Assembly: GCF_900156825.1 (NCBI RefSeq)
Contig: NZ_FTOV01000001.1
Span: 496,001 to 560,000, forward strand
Length of the DNA: 64,000 nt
Direction: 5' to 3'
Origin: Chryseobacterium gambrini
GTDB lineage: Bacteria > Bacteroidota > Bacteroidia > Flavobacteriales > Weeksellaceae
Made by a program: the position numbers and the translations under genes. Under the pieces are notes generated by a model. It was given only the letters and a program-made list of their open reading frames with translations. It searched no databases and was not told the origin of the DNA. Positions 16,794-25,885 of this stretch are shown piece after piece; position 1 is the first letter of the stretch; each line of letters starts with the position of its first letter.

Positions 16794-18605
16794 TTACTTA
16801 ATATTAATAGTATACGATAAACCAATATGGAACCATCTTTGCGGCATTGGAACTCCAAAAGTTTCTGTATATGAAGTATTTGTTAAATTATTGATCAAAA
16901 CGTACACTGAAAAATCTTTTTTGGTAAAACTTAATTTTTCATCCAGTAGATTATAGCTTCCGTTATTCAGTCTTTCGTTGTAACGGTAAACGACTTCATT
17001 GGTAAAGTTTTTCAGGAACTTTGTTTCCAGTTTTGCTATGAAATGATGTTTTAAATTATCCAGTACATATCTCGCTACGAAATTACCCGGCTGATTCAGT
17101 TTATTATCCAGATAAGTATAGCCTACTGTATATTTCAGCCATTCGTTCAGCCTGTGATTCACCTCAGCTTCAATTCCTTTTATGGTGGTATCTCCAATGT
17201 TCTGCGCATACCAGACCGCATCATTCGGTTTAATTTTTGTCCAGTCGATCGCATCCCCCGAATCACGAAGGAATCCGCTCACTTTCGCCAGAATATTTTT
17301 CGTCTGATACTGGTATCCTACTTCTGCATATACCGCACTTTCAGGTTTAAGAGTAGGGTTTCCAACCTCGGTTTTGCTTACATAATACAGATCTGTGAAG
17401 GTAGGAACCCTGTGAACTTTTGCAATATTTCCGTAGATTTTATTGTTTTGATTAAAGGTAAATCCTACATCTAAACCGGGATAAAAGAAATTTCCTTCCT
17501 TAGAGTAATTTGCCCAGGAAATTCCGGGAGTGATATTTAACTTTTTATCCAGTAAAGAAAAATGATGTTCAAAGAAAACCTGTGAAACAAAACGGTTTCT
17601 TTCTCCTAAATTATTGCTTACCAGAAATTCTTTTCGAAGCTCTACCCCTATTCCTGTAGTTCCAAATCCCCATTCGTAAGTAGAATTAACTTCTCCTCCT
17701 ACATTGTTTCCGATGTGCATATTTCTGTAAATTTCTGGCTTCTGTCTGTTGAAAAGATACATATCCTGCCCCCTTCTCCAGTATACATTTGAACTGAGCT
17801 TCATCTTGCCAAATCTTTGCTGATGTGCCAAACTTACAATTGAAGCCTGCGTTTCTTCATACTGTTCCGTAGCTGCTTTCGATGCATAAAAACCGTTTGC
17901 CCCGAATTTTTTCTCTGAAAAACCAGCCTGAAGTCTGATGTCACCGTCTTTTATATTCAGTTTACTCTGATAAAATACATTTCTGATCTCGTAATCCGTA
18001 TTGTACATATATCCCTGTGAACCGGCAGAATTTGCCTGCAAAGAGTTGGAGAATTTTTCATTTCCAAGCTGAGCGTTTACGCCAAAGCCATATGTTTCGT
18101 AATCTCCGCCTTCTGCACTTATTTTTACTCTTTTTCCGGGATTCGTTTTGGTGATCACATTAATCACTCCGGCATAGGCATTCTGCCCGAATCTTCTTGC
18201 TGCAGGACCTTTTATTACTTCAATTCTCTCCACATCATCAAGATCAACGGGAAGATTCATAGAGTTATGTCCGGTTTGAGAATCGTTCATACGGATTCCG
18301 TTTAAAAGCAGAAGAACCTGCTCAAAAGAGCTTCCTCGAAAACCGATATCACTCTGTACTCCATTGGCTCCTCTCCTTCTGATATCCATTCCCGGAACCT
18401 GCTGAAGAATTTCGTCGATACTTTTTGCAGGAGAATTGATGATTTCTTCTCTTGTAATGATGGTAATATTCTGGTTTGCCGTTTTGTAAGGGGTTGAAAT
18501 AAGTTTTCCCTGAACCTCAATTGTTTCAATATCGGTAGATTTTTCCTGTGCGTGCGTAAAGCAGAAAGTTCCTACAAGAAAAACAGGAAGTATTTTTTTA
18601 ATCAT
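16794..18605 (-). CDS. BtuB-like TonB-dependent outer membrane receptor
   Basis: 603 residues with a signal peptide ending near THAQ. The plug domain (about 40-160) shows IITREEIINSPAKSIDEIL, QQVPGMDIRRRGANGVQ, GFRGSSFEQVLLLLNG and RIEVIKGPAARRFGQNAYAG, the standard TonB receptor signatures. The barrel is short, the same size as BtuB and unlike SusC-type receptors of about 1000 residues. Vitamin B12 or a small metal chelate is the likely ligand. I looked for a cobalamin riboswitch upstream and saw no B12-box. A good promoter lies 34 bases upstream of the start. Confidence 0.88.
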   Translation of the reverse strand: MIKKILPVFLVGTFCFTHAQEKSTDIETIEVQGKLISTPYKTANQNITIITREEIINSPAKSIDEILQQVPGMDIRRRGANGVQSDIGFRGSSFEQVLLLLNGIRMNDSQTGHNSMNLPVDLDDVERIEVIKGPAARRFGQNAYAGVINVITKTNPGKRVKISAEGGDYETYGFGVNAQLGNEKFSNSLQANSAGSQGYMYNTDYEIRNVFYQSKLNIKDGDIRLQAGFSEKKFGANGFYASKAATEQYEETQASIVSLAHQQRFGKMKLSSNVYWRRGQDMYLFNRQKPEIYRNMHIGNNVGGEVNSTYEWGFGTTGIGVELRKEFLVSNNLGERNRFVSQVFFEHHFSLLDKKLNITPGISWANYSKEGNFFYPGLDVGFTFNQNNKIYGNIAKVHRVPTFTDLYYVSKTEVGNPTLKPESAVYAEVGYQYQTKNILAKVSGFLRDSGDAIDWTKIKPNDAVWYAQNIGDTTIKGIEAEVNHRLNEWLKYTVGYTYLDNKLNQPGNFVARYVLDNLKHHFIAKLETKFLKNFTNEVVYRYNERLNNGSYNLLDEKLSFTKKDFSVYVLINNLTNTSYTETFGVPMPQRWFHIGLSYTINIK

Positions 18606-18638
18606 AATCAGTTTTATTCTCAGTTAGTTTCGTGAGCG

Positions 18639-18670
18639 CAAAAGTACTGGAGATCATGAAGAATGACAAA
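18639..18670 (-). promoter_or_regulatory. Promoter of the TonB receptor gene (TTTG-N20-TACTTTTG)
   Basis: On the minus strand TTTG (18667-18670) lies 20 bases before TACTTTTG (18639-18646), an exact -33/-7 pair for flavobacterial housekeeping sigma factor. The predicted leader is about 27 bases. Confidence 0.75.
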
Positions 18671-18683
18671 TGATAGTTGTCAT

Positions 18684-18715
18684 AAAAAAAGATGCGACTG
18701 AAAAAATCGCATCTT
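18684..18715 (-). terminator. Terminator upstream of the TonB receptor promoter
   Basis: On the minus strand AAGATGCGA pairs with TCGCATCTT, followed by seven Ts in all. It lies upstream of the receptor promoter, so it stops transcription arriving from the small gene at 18939 rather than controlling the receptor. The remaining stretch up to 18938 is AT-rich and I see nothing else in it. Confidence 0.75.
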
Positions 18716-18938
18716 GGGAAGTAATTTTGTTATCTTTTTCTCATTAAATGTGTAATAAGATCTCTGAACAACTTTCTCATTTCTATATTACATATTTATG
18801 GGTACAATTTTAACAAATTTTAAAATAAAAAACAATACTTTGAACTTAAAAATACTTAAAAAATTCACTATATGGTTAAATATTTATTACCGTGGTTATT
18901 AGCTTAGGCAAGTATATACAATTCTACACTATGTGAAT

Positions 18939-19172
18939 TTATATTTTCTTTTTGAAGACATTTTTAATGTTCTTATCAAACTCCGTACATTCTGAAACGT
19001 ACTTCGCTTTAATTACTTTAATATTATTTATCAATGTAACTTTATCTGTATCAATTTTTAAGTCAGGATGATTTTTCTTGATATCAACAATATCAAAGTA
19101 TGTACTTCCTTTATCAGTAATACTTTTAACGTTTTTATATTTTAATAGTTTTGGTGTCATTTTATAAGTCAT
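18939..19172 (-). CDS. Small hypothetical protein next to the insertion sequence
   Basis: 77 residues, lysine- and isoleucine-rich, with the segment YFDIVDIKKNHPDLKIDTDK and a C-terminal ECTEFDKNIKNVFKKK. I recognise no family with confidence. A weak likeness to small phage or element-associated proteins is only an impression. It lies 190 bases downstream of the IS1595-type transposase on the same strand, in DNA of very high AT content, and is followed by a terminator 220 bases on. It may be element cargo. Confidence 0.5.
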   Translation of the reverse strand: MTYKMTPKLLKYKNVKSITDKGSTYFDIVDIKKNHPDLKIDTDKVTLINNIKVIKAKYVSECTEFDKNIKNVFKKKI

Positions 19173-19362
19173 TAGATTATCATAAATTATATTAAATTAA
19201 AACTTTTTAGGATATAATTTGCTAACAACTGCAAAAATGAAAAAAATTAAAATATTAATTTATGATTTAACACCTATATCTTCATTTATTATTAAGAAAT
19301 TAACCAATCCCGACTTTTCAATTTAAAAAATAAAATAGAAATATGACTTAAAATTAATTATT

Positions 19363-20298
19363 TTAATCCTTATCCAGAATTAAATCTTTATATCTGGTTC
19401 TTACCTCACTGTTTGTTAGAAAATATTTAAACTTATCATTATTTGACGTCTCCCTCAAATTAAATTTATAGATGAATTCATCTACATACTTCTGAAGATG
19501 CTTTTTCGATACATGATTATATGTTCCATTCAGCGAGTTTTTCAATATCTTCCAAGATCCCTCTATATTATTTGTATGAATACTGCTATCTTCCTGATTT
19601 ACGTATTCTTTTTTAGAATGATCGACTATTTTATGATCATAAGTTTCATACAATCCGTCATAAGCCCACCATTCATCGCTAATAACTCTTGTGTTTTTAA
19701 TGGGAATATATTTATAAATCAGAGGCTGTATGCTCACTTTTTTTGTATCATCCACTACAAAAGCATTCATTTTACCACCTCTTTGCAGCATTCCCATCAC
19801 CGGAACTTTATCCTTATAGTTTCTCCCCTGAGAGTTTTTTACTTTTTTATTCTTGTGCCTGTTCTTATTTTTTCCACCGATAAAAGTTTCATCACATTCT
19901 ACGGTTCCTTCTAACTCATTATGATTTTCAATTCCAAAACAAGCGCGTATTCTTTGCAACATAAACCAAGCTGTTTTTTGGGTGACGTCTATATCTTTTG
20001 CCAGCTGAAGAGAGCTTATTCCTTTTTTATGAGAAGTTATCAGCCATATTGCCAGAAACCATTTTTGCAGACTAATCTTAGAATTTTCAAACATAGATCC
20101 TGTTTTGGCATTGAAATATTTCCCTGTATTTTTGCATTTGTATCGGTTTTTACTGCATTTATATACCTGAGATTCAGAATCGAAAGGGCTTTCTATTACC
20201 CCTCCCCATCTCATCTGTTCTAGATAATCGATACATTTTTCCTCCGTTGAAAAAGTCTGCAGCAATTCCAATACAGACTTTATATTAGTGTTTATCAT
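19363..20298 (-). mobile_element. IS1595-family (ISXO2-like) DDE transposase
   Basis: 311 residues. A short Cys-containing N-terminal region (YKCSKNRYKCKNTG) and a helix-turn-helix around LQLAKDIDVTQKTAWFMLQRI precede the ISXO2-type catalytic domain with Asp136 (ECDETFIGGKNKNRHKNKK), Asp208 (ISDEWWAYDGL) and Glu246 (NNIEGSWK). All three catalytic positions are present and the frame is intact, so the enzyme may be active. I compared the AT-rich flanks (18.87-18.93 kb and 20.30-20.46 kb) and could not find convincing terminal inverted repeats or a target duplication, so the element ends are undefined. Confidence 0.87.
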
Positions 20299-20461
20299 GG
20301 TATAGTAAATATTAAGTTTACATTATGAAAGATGCAATCTATTTAGTAATGGTTCACTCATAAGAGAAAAATTAACATTTTTTTTATATTTTTCCCTTTA
20401 TAGTGTAAAAACGTAAGTAATTACCAAAAATTATATCACTCTATAATCCGCTAAAAATTCG

Positions 20462-20469
20462 TAATTTTG
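20462..20469 (+). promoter_or_regulatory. -7 promoter element of uvrA
   Basis: TAATTTTG is an exact TAnnTTTG match ending 17 bases before the ATG. No TTTG is found at the usual upstream distance. Confidence 0.5.
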
Positions 20470-20486
20470 TTAGTCTTAATTTTACT

Positions 20487-23279
20487 ATGGCTCATATAAC
20501 AGAAATAGATATTAAAAAACAGATTTTCGTTAAGAACGCACATCTTAACAATCTGAAACACATAGATGTTCTTATCCCGAAAAATAAACTGATCGTCATT
20601 ACAGGAGTTTCCGGAAGCGGAAAATCTTCATTGGCATTTGATACGATTTATGCGGAAGGACAGCGAAGATATGTAGAGAGCTTAAGCTCTTACGCACGTC
20701 AGTTTTTAGGAAAGTTAGAAAAACCTAAAGTTGATGATATTAAAGGTTTAGCACCTTCTATCGCGATACAGCAGAAAGTAATTTCTTCAAACCCGAGATC
20801 TACCGTCGGAACTTCCACAGAGATCTACGATTATATGAAGCTTCTTTTTGCAAGAATCGGGAAAACCTATTCTCCTGCTTCTGGTGAAGAGGTGAAAAAA
20901 GACTCGGTTTCGGATGTAGTGGATTTCATCAAATCTTCTAAAAAAGATACTTCATTTTTATTAACGGCTCCTTACGATTACGATGCCGCGAATTTTGGTG
21001 AAAATTTAAATGTTCTGAAATTAGCAGGTTTTACGAGACTGGAAATCAATGGTAACGTTGCAGGAATCGAAGATTTGGAAAGTTTCGGCTTTACTCCCGA
21101 AAAAGGAATGAAAATTAATCTGGTAATAGACCGCTTCACTTACGAAGAAGATGAGAGCTTTTTACAGCGTTTGGCAGATTCTATTCAGATGGCTTTCTAT
21201 GAAGGTCGCGGATATTGTTCATTGAAAAACGTTGATACCGGAAAGATCAAAGAATTTTCAAATAAATTTGAATTGGATGGAATCGAATTTTTAGAGCCGA
21301 ATGTCCATTTTTTCAGTTTTAACAATCCTTACGGAGCCTGTCCGACTTGTGAAGGATACGGAAAAGTCATCGGAATTGATGAAGATCTTGTAATTCCCAA
21401 CAAAACATTGTCCGTTTTCGAAGATGCGGTTGCTTCATGGAAAGGCGAAAGCATGAGCGAATGGAAAAAAGATTTCATTAAAAAAGCAAAAGATTTCCCG
21501 ATTCATAAGCCTTATCATCAGTTAACCAAAGAACAGAAAAAATATCTTTGGAAAGGAGACGGAAAAAGCACGTTCCCATCGATTGATAATTTCTTCAAAA
21601 TGCTTGAGGAAAACCTCTATAAAATTCAGTATCGTGTAATGCTTTCCCGTTATCGCGGAAAAACGCTCTGCCCGACTTGTGAAGGTTTGCGACTGCGTGA
21701 AGAAACGAGCTGGGTGAAAATCGACGGACACAATATCCAATCGATGATCGAGCTTCCTCTGGATGAGCTTTTCCCTTTAATTAAAAGCTTAAAATTATCC
21801 GAACACGATCAGGAAGTTGCCAAAAGACTTTTATATGAAATCACCACCCGACTTGAGTTTTTATTAAAAGTCGGTTTAGGATATTTAACCTTAAACAGAA
21901 CATCCAACACGCTTTCCGGCGGAGAAAGTCAGAGAATAAATTTAGCAACAAGTCTGGGAAGTTCTTTGGTGGGTTCCATTTATATTCTGGATGAGCCTTC
22001 AATCGGACTTCACTCAAGAGATACGGAAAATTTAATTGAAGTTTTAAAAAATCTTCGTGACCTTGGCAATACGGTAATCGTTGTGGAACATGATGAAGAT
22101 GTAATGAAAGCCGCCGATTATATTATTGATATCGGTCCGGAAGCAGGTTATCTTGGTGGAGAATTGGTTTTCGCAGGAGATTACAAAGAACTGAAAGATG
22201 CAGATACATTAACTTCAAAATATCTTACCGGAAGACTGGAAATTGAAGTTCCTAAAAAGCGAAGAAAAGGTAAAGAATGGATTCACATAAAAGGAGCACG
22301 ACAAAATAATTTAAAAAACATTGATGTAGATGTTCCTTTGGAAAATCTTGTTGTAATTTCGGGGGTTTCCGGAAGCGGAAAATCGACTTTAATGAAGGAA
22401 ATCCTTACCAATGACATCCAGATTCAGCTTGGAATGGGAGGTAAAAAAGGAGATTATGATGCTGTGGATTTTCCGAAAAAACTGATCCAGCATATTGAAC
22501 TGATCGACCAGAATCCTATCGGAAAGTCTTCAAGATCCAACCCTGTAACGTATCTTAAAGCCTATGACGACATCAGAGATCTTTTCGCCAAGCAAAAAGT
22601 GGCAAAAATGATGGGCTACAAACCTAAACATTTTTCCTTCAACGTAGATGGCGGAAGATGTGATGAATGTAAGGGAGAAGGTGTCATCAACGTTTCCATG
22701 CAGTTTATGGCAGACATTGAACTTGAATGTGAAGTTTGTAAAGGAACCCGCTTCAAAAGCGAAATTCTGGAAGTAAAGTACGACGAAAAAAACATTTCAG
22801 ATATTCTTCACATGACCGTGGATGAAGCTTTGGAATTTTTCAAAGATAATAAGGAAGAAAAGATCGCAACCAAATTAAAACCTTTACAGGATGTAGGTTT
22901 AGGATATTTGCAGTTGGGACAGAGCTCTTCTACACTTTCCGGCGGTGAAGCACAGCGTGTAAAACTGGCATCCTTCCTTGTAAAAGGGGTTACAACAGAT
23001 AAGACGTTATTTATTTTTGACGAACCTTCAACGGGACTTCATTTCCATGATATTCAGAAATTGCTGAAGTCTTTACAGGCTTTGATTGATCTTGGACATT
23101 CTGTGATTGTGATTGAACATCAACCCGATATCATTAAATCTGCAGATTACATCATCGACATCGGTCCTGAAGCCGGAAAACACGGCGGTAAGGTTGTCTT
23201 CACCGGAACTCCCGAAGAACTGGCAAAAAATAAGAAATCTCATACAGCACGATATATTAAAGAAAAGCTGGAGAACTAA
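20487..23279 (+). CDS. uvrA: Excinuclease ABC subunit A
   Basis: 930 residues. UvrA recognises bulky DNA lesions and loads UvrB in nucleotide excision repair. Both ABC modules are complete: Walker A GVSGSGKSSLAFDTIYAEG and GVSGSGKSTLMKEIL, signatures TLSGGESQRINLA and [13 protein letters not shown], and Walker B ILDEPSIGL and FDEPSTGL. Zinc-binding cysteine pairs are seen in CPTCEGYGKV, CPTCEGLRLREE and CDECKGEG with CEVCKGTR. Length agrees with the family. It is a single transcription unit with its own promoter and terminator, not linked to other repair genes here. Confidence 0.96.
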   Translation: MAHITEIDIKKQIFVKNAHLNNLKHIDVLIPKNKLIVITGVSGSGKSSLAFDTIYAEGQRRYVESLSSYARQFLGKLEKPKVDDIKGLAPSIAIQQKVISSNPRSTVGTSTEIYDYMKLLFARIGKTYSPASGEEVKKDSVSDVVDFIKSSKKDTSFLLTAPYDYDAANFGENLNVLKLAGFTRLEINGNVAGIEDLESFGFTPEKGMKINLVIDRFTYEEDESFLQRLADSIQMAFYEGRGYCSLKNVDTGKIKEFSNKFELDGIEFLEPNVHFFSFNNPYGACPTCEGYGKVIGIDEDLVIPNKTLSVFEDAVASWKGESMSEWKKDFIKKAKDFPIHKPYHQLTKEQKKYLWKGDGKSTFPSIDNFFKMLEENLYKIQYRVMLSRYRGKTLCPTCEGLRLREETSWVKIDGHNIQSMIELPLDELFPLIKSLKLSEHDQEVAKRLLYEITTRLEFLLKVGLGYLTLNRTSNTLSGGESQRINLATSLGSSLVGSIYILDEPSIGLHSRDTENLIEVLKNLRDLGNTVIVVEHDEDVMKAADYIIDIGPEAGYLGGELVFAGDYKELKDADTLTSKYLTGRLEIEVPKKRRKGKEWIHIKGARQNNLKNIDVDVPLENLVVISGVSGSGKSTLMKEILTNDIQIQLGMGGKKGDYDAVDFPKKLIQHIELIDQNPIGKSSRSNPVTYLKAYDDIRDLFAKQKVAKMMGYKPKHFSFNVDGGRCDECKGEGVINVSMQFMADIELECEVCKGTRFKSEILEVKYDEKNISDILHMTVDEALEFFKDNKEEKIATKLKPLQDVGLGYLQLGQSSSTLSGGEAQRVKLASFLVKGVTTDKTLFIFDEPSTGLHFHDIQKLLKSLQALIDLGHSVIVIEHQPDIIKSADYIIDIGPEAGKHGGKVVFTGTPEELAKNKKSHTARYIKEKLEN

Positions 23280-23283
23280 ATAA

Positions 23284-23316
23284 GAACAGAGAGTAAAAAT
23301 TACTCTCTGTTTTATA
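23284..23316 (+). terminator. Terminator of uvrA
   Basis: AACAGAGAGTA pairs perfectly with TACTCTCTGTT (11-bp stem), followed by TTATAT, immediately after the uvrA stop. Confidence 0.82.
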
Positions 23317-23394
23317 TATCTAAACCTGTTAAAGTAAAACGTTCGAAAACTCTATGGGGTATGAATTTGCAGACATAATATTCGGAGGACGTTT

Positions 23395-23508
23395 GCGTTC
23401 CGTAGGAACGCTATCTTTAGAACATTTTTCGTAGTATCGATATTAAACCTACGGATTGATTGATAGACTTACTCCTGTTTCTACACAGATTCTGCTCTTA
23501 AAGGAGCA
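23395..23508. repeat. REP-like hairpins between uvrA and the hydrolase gene
   Basis: GCGTTCC-GTA-GGAACGC (23395-23411) has a 7-bp stem with the same GTA loop as the REPs beside the RAYT gene at 8.4 kb. A second hairpin, TGCTCT-TAAA-GGAGCA with one G-U pair (23493-23508), has the GCTC/GGAGC core. The rest of the 271-base gap contains no gene that I can support. Confidence 0.6.
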
Positions 23509-23550
23509 AAACTCTTTTACTTTAAATAACTTCACTGATTTAACTTTACC

Positions 23551-24321
23551 ATGAAATATAATTCCATCTTTTTATTCTTAGTTGCTTTGGTAATCATGAG
23601 CTGTTCAACGAAAAAAAATGCAAATCTGAACAGCAATTACCCTGTAAAATTAGATACTCTGACAATGTTTGATAAATCGAGAAACCGCAAAATTCCGGTT
23701 GCTTATTTCAGTCCCAAAACCTCAGAGAAAATTTCAAAACAACAGATCGTTATTTTCAGTCACGGTTATGGTGCCAATACAGGGGGAGATTATTTAAAGT
23801 ATTCCTACTTAACAAAGAATCTGGCTTCAAAAGGATATTTTGTGGTAAGCATTCAGCATGAGCTTCCGACAGATCAGCTTATTCCTTCAGAGGGAAAACC
23901 TCAAATCGTAAGAATGCCTTTCTGGGAACGTGGTACAGAAAATATTTTATTTGTTTTGAATGAACTAAAAAAAACGAAAACTGAGCTTGATTATAAACAT
24001 CTTACTTTAATCGGACATTCAAACGGCGGAGATATGACGGCTCTTTTCGCCAATAAGTATCCCAATTTTGTGTATAAAATCATTACCCTGGATAACCGGA
24101 GAATGTATTTGCCCAAAACTTTGATTCCGAAAATTTATACTTTACGCTCAAACGACTATCCTGCCGATGAAGGAGTTTTGCCGACAATGGAAGAGCAAAA
24201 AAAATTCCATATCACTGTTCAGCCAACAAGTATTAATCATGGAAAAATGGATGATAAAGCAAATGATCAGGAAAAAGCATCTTTAAATCTTTTTATCGAA
24301 CAATATTTGCGTGAAAAGTAA
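23551..24321 (+). CDS. Alpha/beta-hydrolase lipoprotein
   Basis: 256 residues with a lipoprotein signal (VALVIMSCS) and an alpha/beta-hydrolase fold: oxyanion-side motif FSHGYGANTGGD, nucleophile elbow GHSNGGD (the Ser), and a likely catalytic His in INHGKMDDKA. The type resembles chlorophyllase/PAF-acetylhydrolase-like esterases of secreted lipoproteins; the substrate is unknown. Anchoring should place it in the periplasm or on the outer membrane. It is a monocistronic gene followed by a terminator at 24487. Confidence 0.82.
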   Translation: MKYNSIFLFLVALVIMSCSTKKNANLNSNYPVKLDTLTMFDKSRNRKIPVAYFSPKTSEKISKQQIVIFSHGYGANTGGDYLKYSYLTKNLASKGYFVVSIQHELPTDQLIPSEGKPQIVRMPFWERGTENILFVLNELKKTKTELDYKHLTLIGHSNGGDMTALFANKYPNFVYKIITLDNRRMYLPKTLIPKIYTLRSNDYPADEGVLPTMEEQKKFHITVQPTSINHGKMDDKANDQEKASLNLFIEQYLREK

Positions 24322-24486
24322 CCTCGCGATTTATTAACGGAAAGATAACAGACAGTTGTAAATTTTAACATTCAGTATATTGTTTGGCATAAAATTTATT
24401 CCTACATTTACTATGAAATACAACTGAAGTGGAAACATATTTTGCATTTTTCAGCTTTGAAATCGCAATTAAATTTATAAAAATTT

Positions 24487-24516
24487 AAGCACAGCATTGT
24501 CGGCTGTGCTTTTTTA
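24487..24516 (+). terminator. Terminator after the hydrolase gene
   Basis: AAGCACAGC pairs with GCTGTGCTT around a 7-base loop, followed by TTTTT. It lies 166 bases beyond the hydrolase stop. Confidence 0.8.
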
Positions 24517-24557
24517 TTGTTGTCTAATTAAAAAAATGAGATGTATTTATCTACTGG

Positions 24558-24578
24558 ATCTGCTCCTAAAGAGCAGAT
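24558..24578. repeat. REP-like hairpin ATCTGCTC/GAGCAGAT
   Basis: An 8-bp perfect stem around CTAAA, with the GCTCC core seen in the REP family elsewhere in the window. Its loop differs from the GTA type. Confidence 0.45.
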
Positions 24579-24658
24579 TCTTTTAGTTTTAATCTTATAC
24601 ATTTTAAGGTTAATAAAAGAATTCATGTACAATAATTGATTTAGCTACAAAACAACAA

Positions 24659-24690
24659 AAACCGAAAATTCTTTGAATTTTCGGTTTCTT
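24659..24690 (-). terminator. Terminator of the DsbA-like gene
   Basis: AAACCGAAAATT pairs perfectly with AATTTTCGGTTT; on the minus strand it is followed by TTGTTGTTTTG. It lies 31 bases beyond the stop of the DsbA-like gene. Confidence 0.78.
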
Positions 24691-24721
24691 AAAAAAACTT
24701 GCTAAATATTAATGAAATTAA

Positions 24722-25723
24722 TTACGATTTCAGGGTCCAGATTGAACCGTTTTTGGTGGTAAGCTTTTCAAGCGTTCCTTTGTCGGAAAGCTCATTTAAT
24801 AATCTTTCGCTTTCTTTTCTCGGCGTTCCCGATAATTCTGAAAACTCTTTTGCGGTAAGTGAATTATACTTTGCAAAAAGACTTTCCCAGTTTTTGGAAT
24901 ATTCAGATTTCTTGGTGTCAGAATTTACTCTCAGAACAGCAGTTTCGTAGAATGCATACGGTTTTGAGCCGTAAACAATCTCTCTTTTTCCTGCATCATT
25001 GGTAAAAAACATGGTAGGAAAACCGCGAACTCCCATTTCTCTGGCAAGCTTCAGATCTTCCTGAAAAAGTTCTTTTCCTCTTCCTTCAAAGTCTTTTTTC
25101 AACTGATCTGTATTCAATCCTACTTTTTTGGCTGCTGCTGCAATATGTTCCCATTTTGCGATATTTTTCTTCTTCAAAAACACCATTTCACGAAGTTCTC
25201 TCATGAAATCCAGTGCTTTTTCCCTGTCCTGCATCTGTGCCGCTTTAAAGGCGATAGAAGGCGGATAAGAAGAATCCAGCGGATCCTGTAACCAGATATC
25301 ACCGTCGATCGGCATATCGTAATACAAACTTACTTCATCCCAGTGATGCGCCACGTCCGAAGGTTTGCTTATTCCTCCGCTGTTGTAGCTCCAGTCCGGA
25401 AGAAGACCTCCCATTCTGTATTCTATATCTACGTTATCTCCGTATTCCAGTTTTAATTTTCTCAGTTGAGGCTCAATTCCCCAGCATGAAGAGCAGATTG
25501 GGTCTGTAAAGTAAATCACTTTTACAGGTTTTTCGTCAGTCATTACATCAATATTCCCAATTTCAAACTTTTCTCCGGGAACTTCACAAACTCCTGTCGC
25601 AGGATCGCATAATAGCGGATTTGTAGATCTGTTTTCCATTTTTTTACTTTTGTCACTTTGTCCGCTACAACTGCTTAAAGCCGCCGTGAGGAACACAAAT
25701 GTTAGTATTTTATTATTTATCAT
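24722..25723 (-). CDS. DsbA-family thiol oxidoreductase lipoprotein (FrnE/SpxH-like)
   Basis: 333 residues from the ATG at 25723; a GTG eight codons earlier is possible but would place charged residues before the signal. The signal is LSSC (lipoprotein). The thioredoxin/DsbA fold starts with VIYFTDPICSSCWGIEPQLR, whose CSSC is the redox pair, and includes the cis-Pro region GVRGFPTMFF. The core resembles FrnE and SpxH-type proteins. The last ~60 residues (LTAKEFSELSG through SIWTLKS) look like a small winged-helix module, which is odd for an exported protein. It is divergent from an HxlR regulator with palindromes between. Confidence 0.8.
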   Translation of the reverse strand: MINNKILTFVFLTAALSSCSGQSDKSKKMENRSTNPLLCDPATGVCEVPGEKFEIGNIDVMTDEKPVKVIYFTDPICSSCWGIEPQLRKLKLEYGDNVDIEYRMGGLLPDWSYNSGGISKPSDVAHHWDEVSLYYDMPIDGDIWLQDPLDSSYPPSIAFKAAQMQDREKALDFMRELREMVFLKKKNIAKWEHIAAAAKKVGLNTDQLKKDFEGRGKELFQEDLKLAREMGVRGFPTMFFTNDAGKREIVYGSKPYAFYETAVLRVNSDTKKSEYSKNWESLFAKYNSLTAKEFSELSGTPRKESERLLNELSDKGTLEKLTTKNGSIWTLKS

Positions 25724-25764
25724 TTTTTGTGATGATAAAGGTTTCACACTTTTTAATGTTACTA

Positions 25765-25772
25765 CAAATCTA
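25765..25772 (-). promoter_or_regulatory. -7 promoter element of the DsbA-like gene
   Basis: The minus strand reads TAGATTTG, an exact TAnnTTTG match, 41 bases before the ATG at 25723. This spacing supports that ATG over the upstream GTG at 25747. No TTTG is seen 20 bases upstream. Confidence 0.6.
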
Positions 25773-25811
25773 ATATTTAATCATCATACTTTGGTAATGG
25801 ATTTCCTTTTA

Positions 25812-25836
25812 GAAACTAGTTTCCTCGAGGAAACTA
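25812..25836. promoter_or_regulatory. Overlapping palindromes, candidate HxlR operator
   Basis: TAGTTTCCTCGAGGAAACTA (25817-25836) is a perfect 20-bp palindrome, and it overlaps a 12-bp palindrome GAAACTAGTTTC (25812-25823). Together they give three alternating GAAAC/GTTTC half-sites between the divergent DsbA-like and HxlR genes. Confidence 0.75.
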
Positions 25837-25885
25837 CCTTTCTGTTTTTTTATTATCTTTACAGCATTATAATTTATCTGAAATC

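Noticed and set aside
18684..18715. Hairpin with T-run upstream of the TonB receptor gene, considered as an attenuator or riboswitch expression platform
   Set aside because: A perfect TTTG-N20-TACTTTTG promoter lies between the hairpin and the gene, so the hairpin is not in the receptor leader. No B12-box was seen either.
18870..20460. Terminal inverted repeats for the IS1595-type element
   Set aside because: Only short chance matches such as TACACTAT were found on both sides; not enough to define ends.
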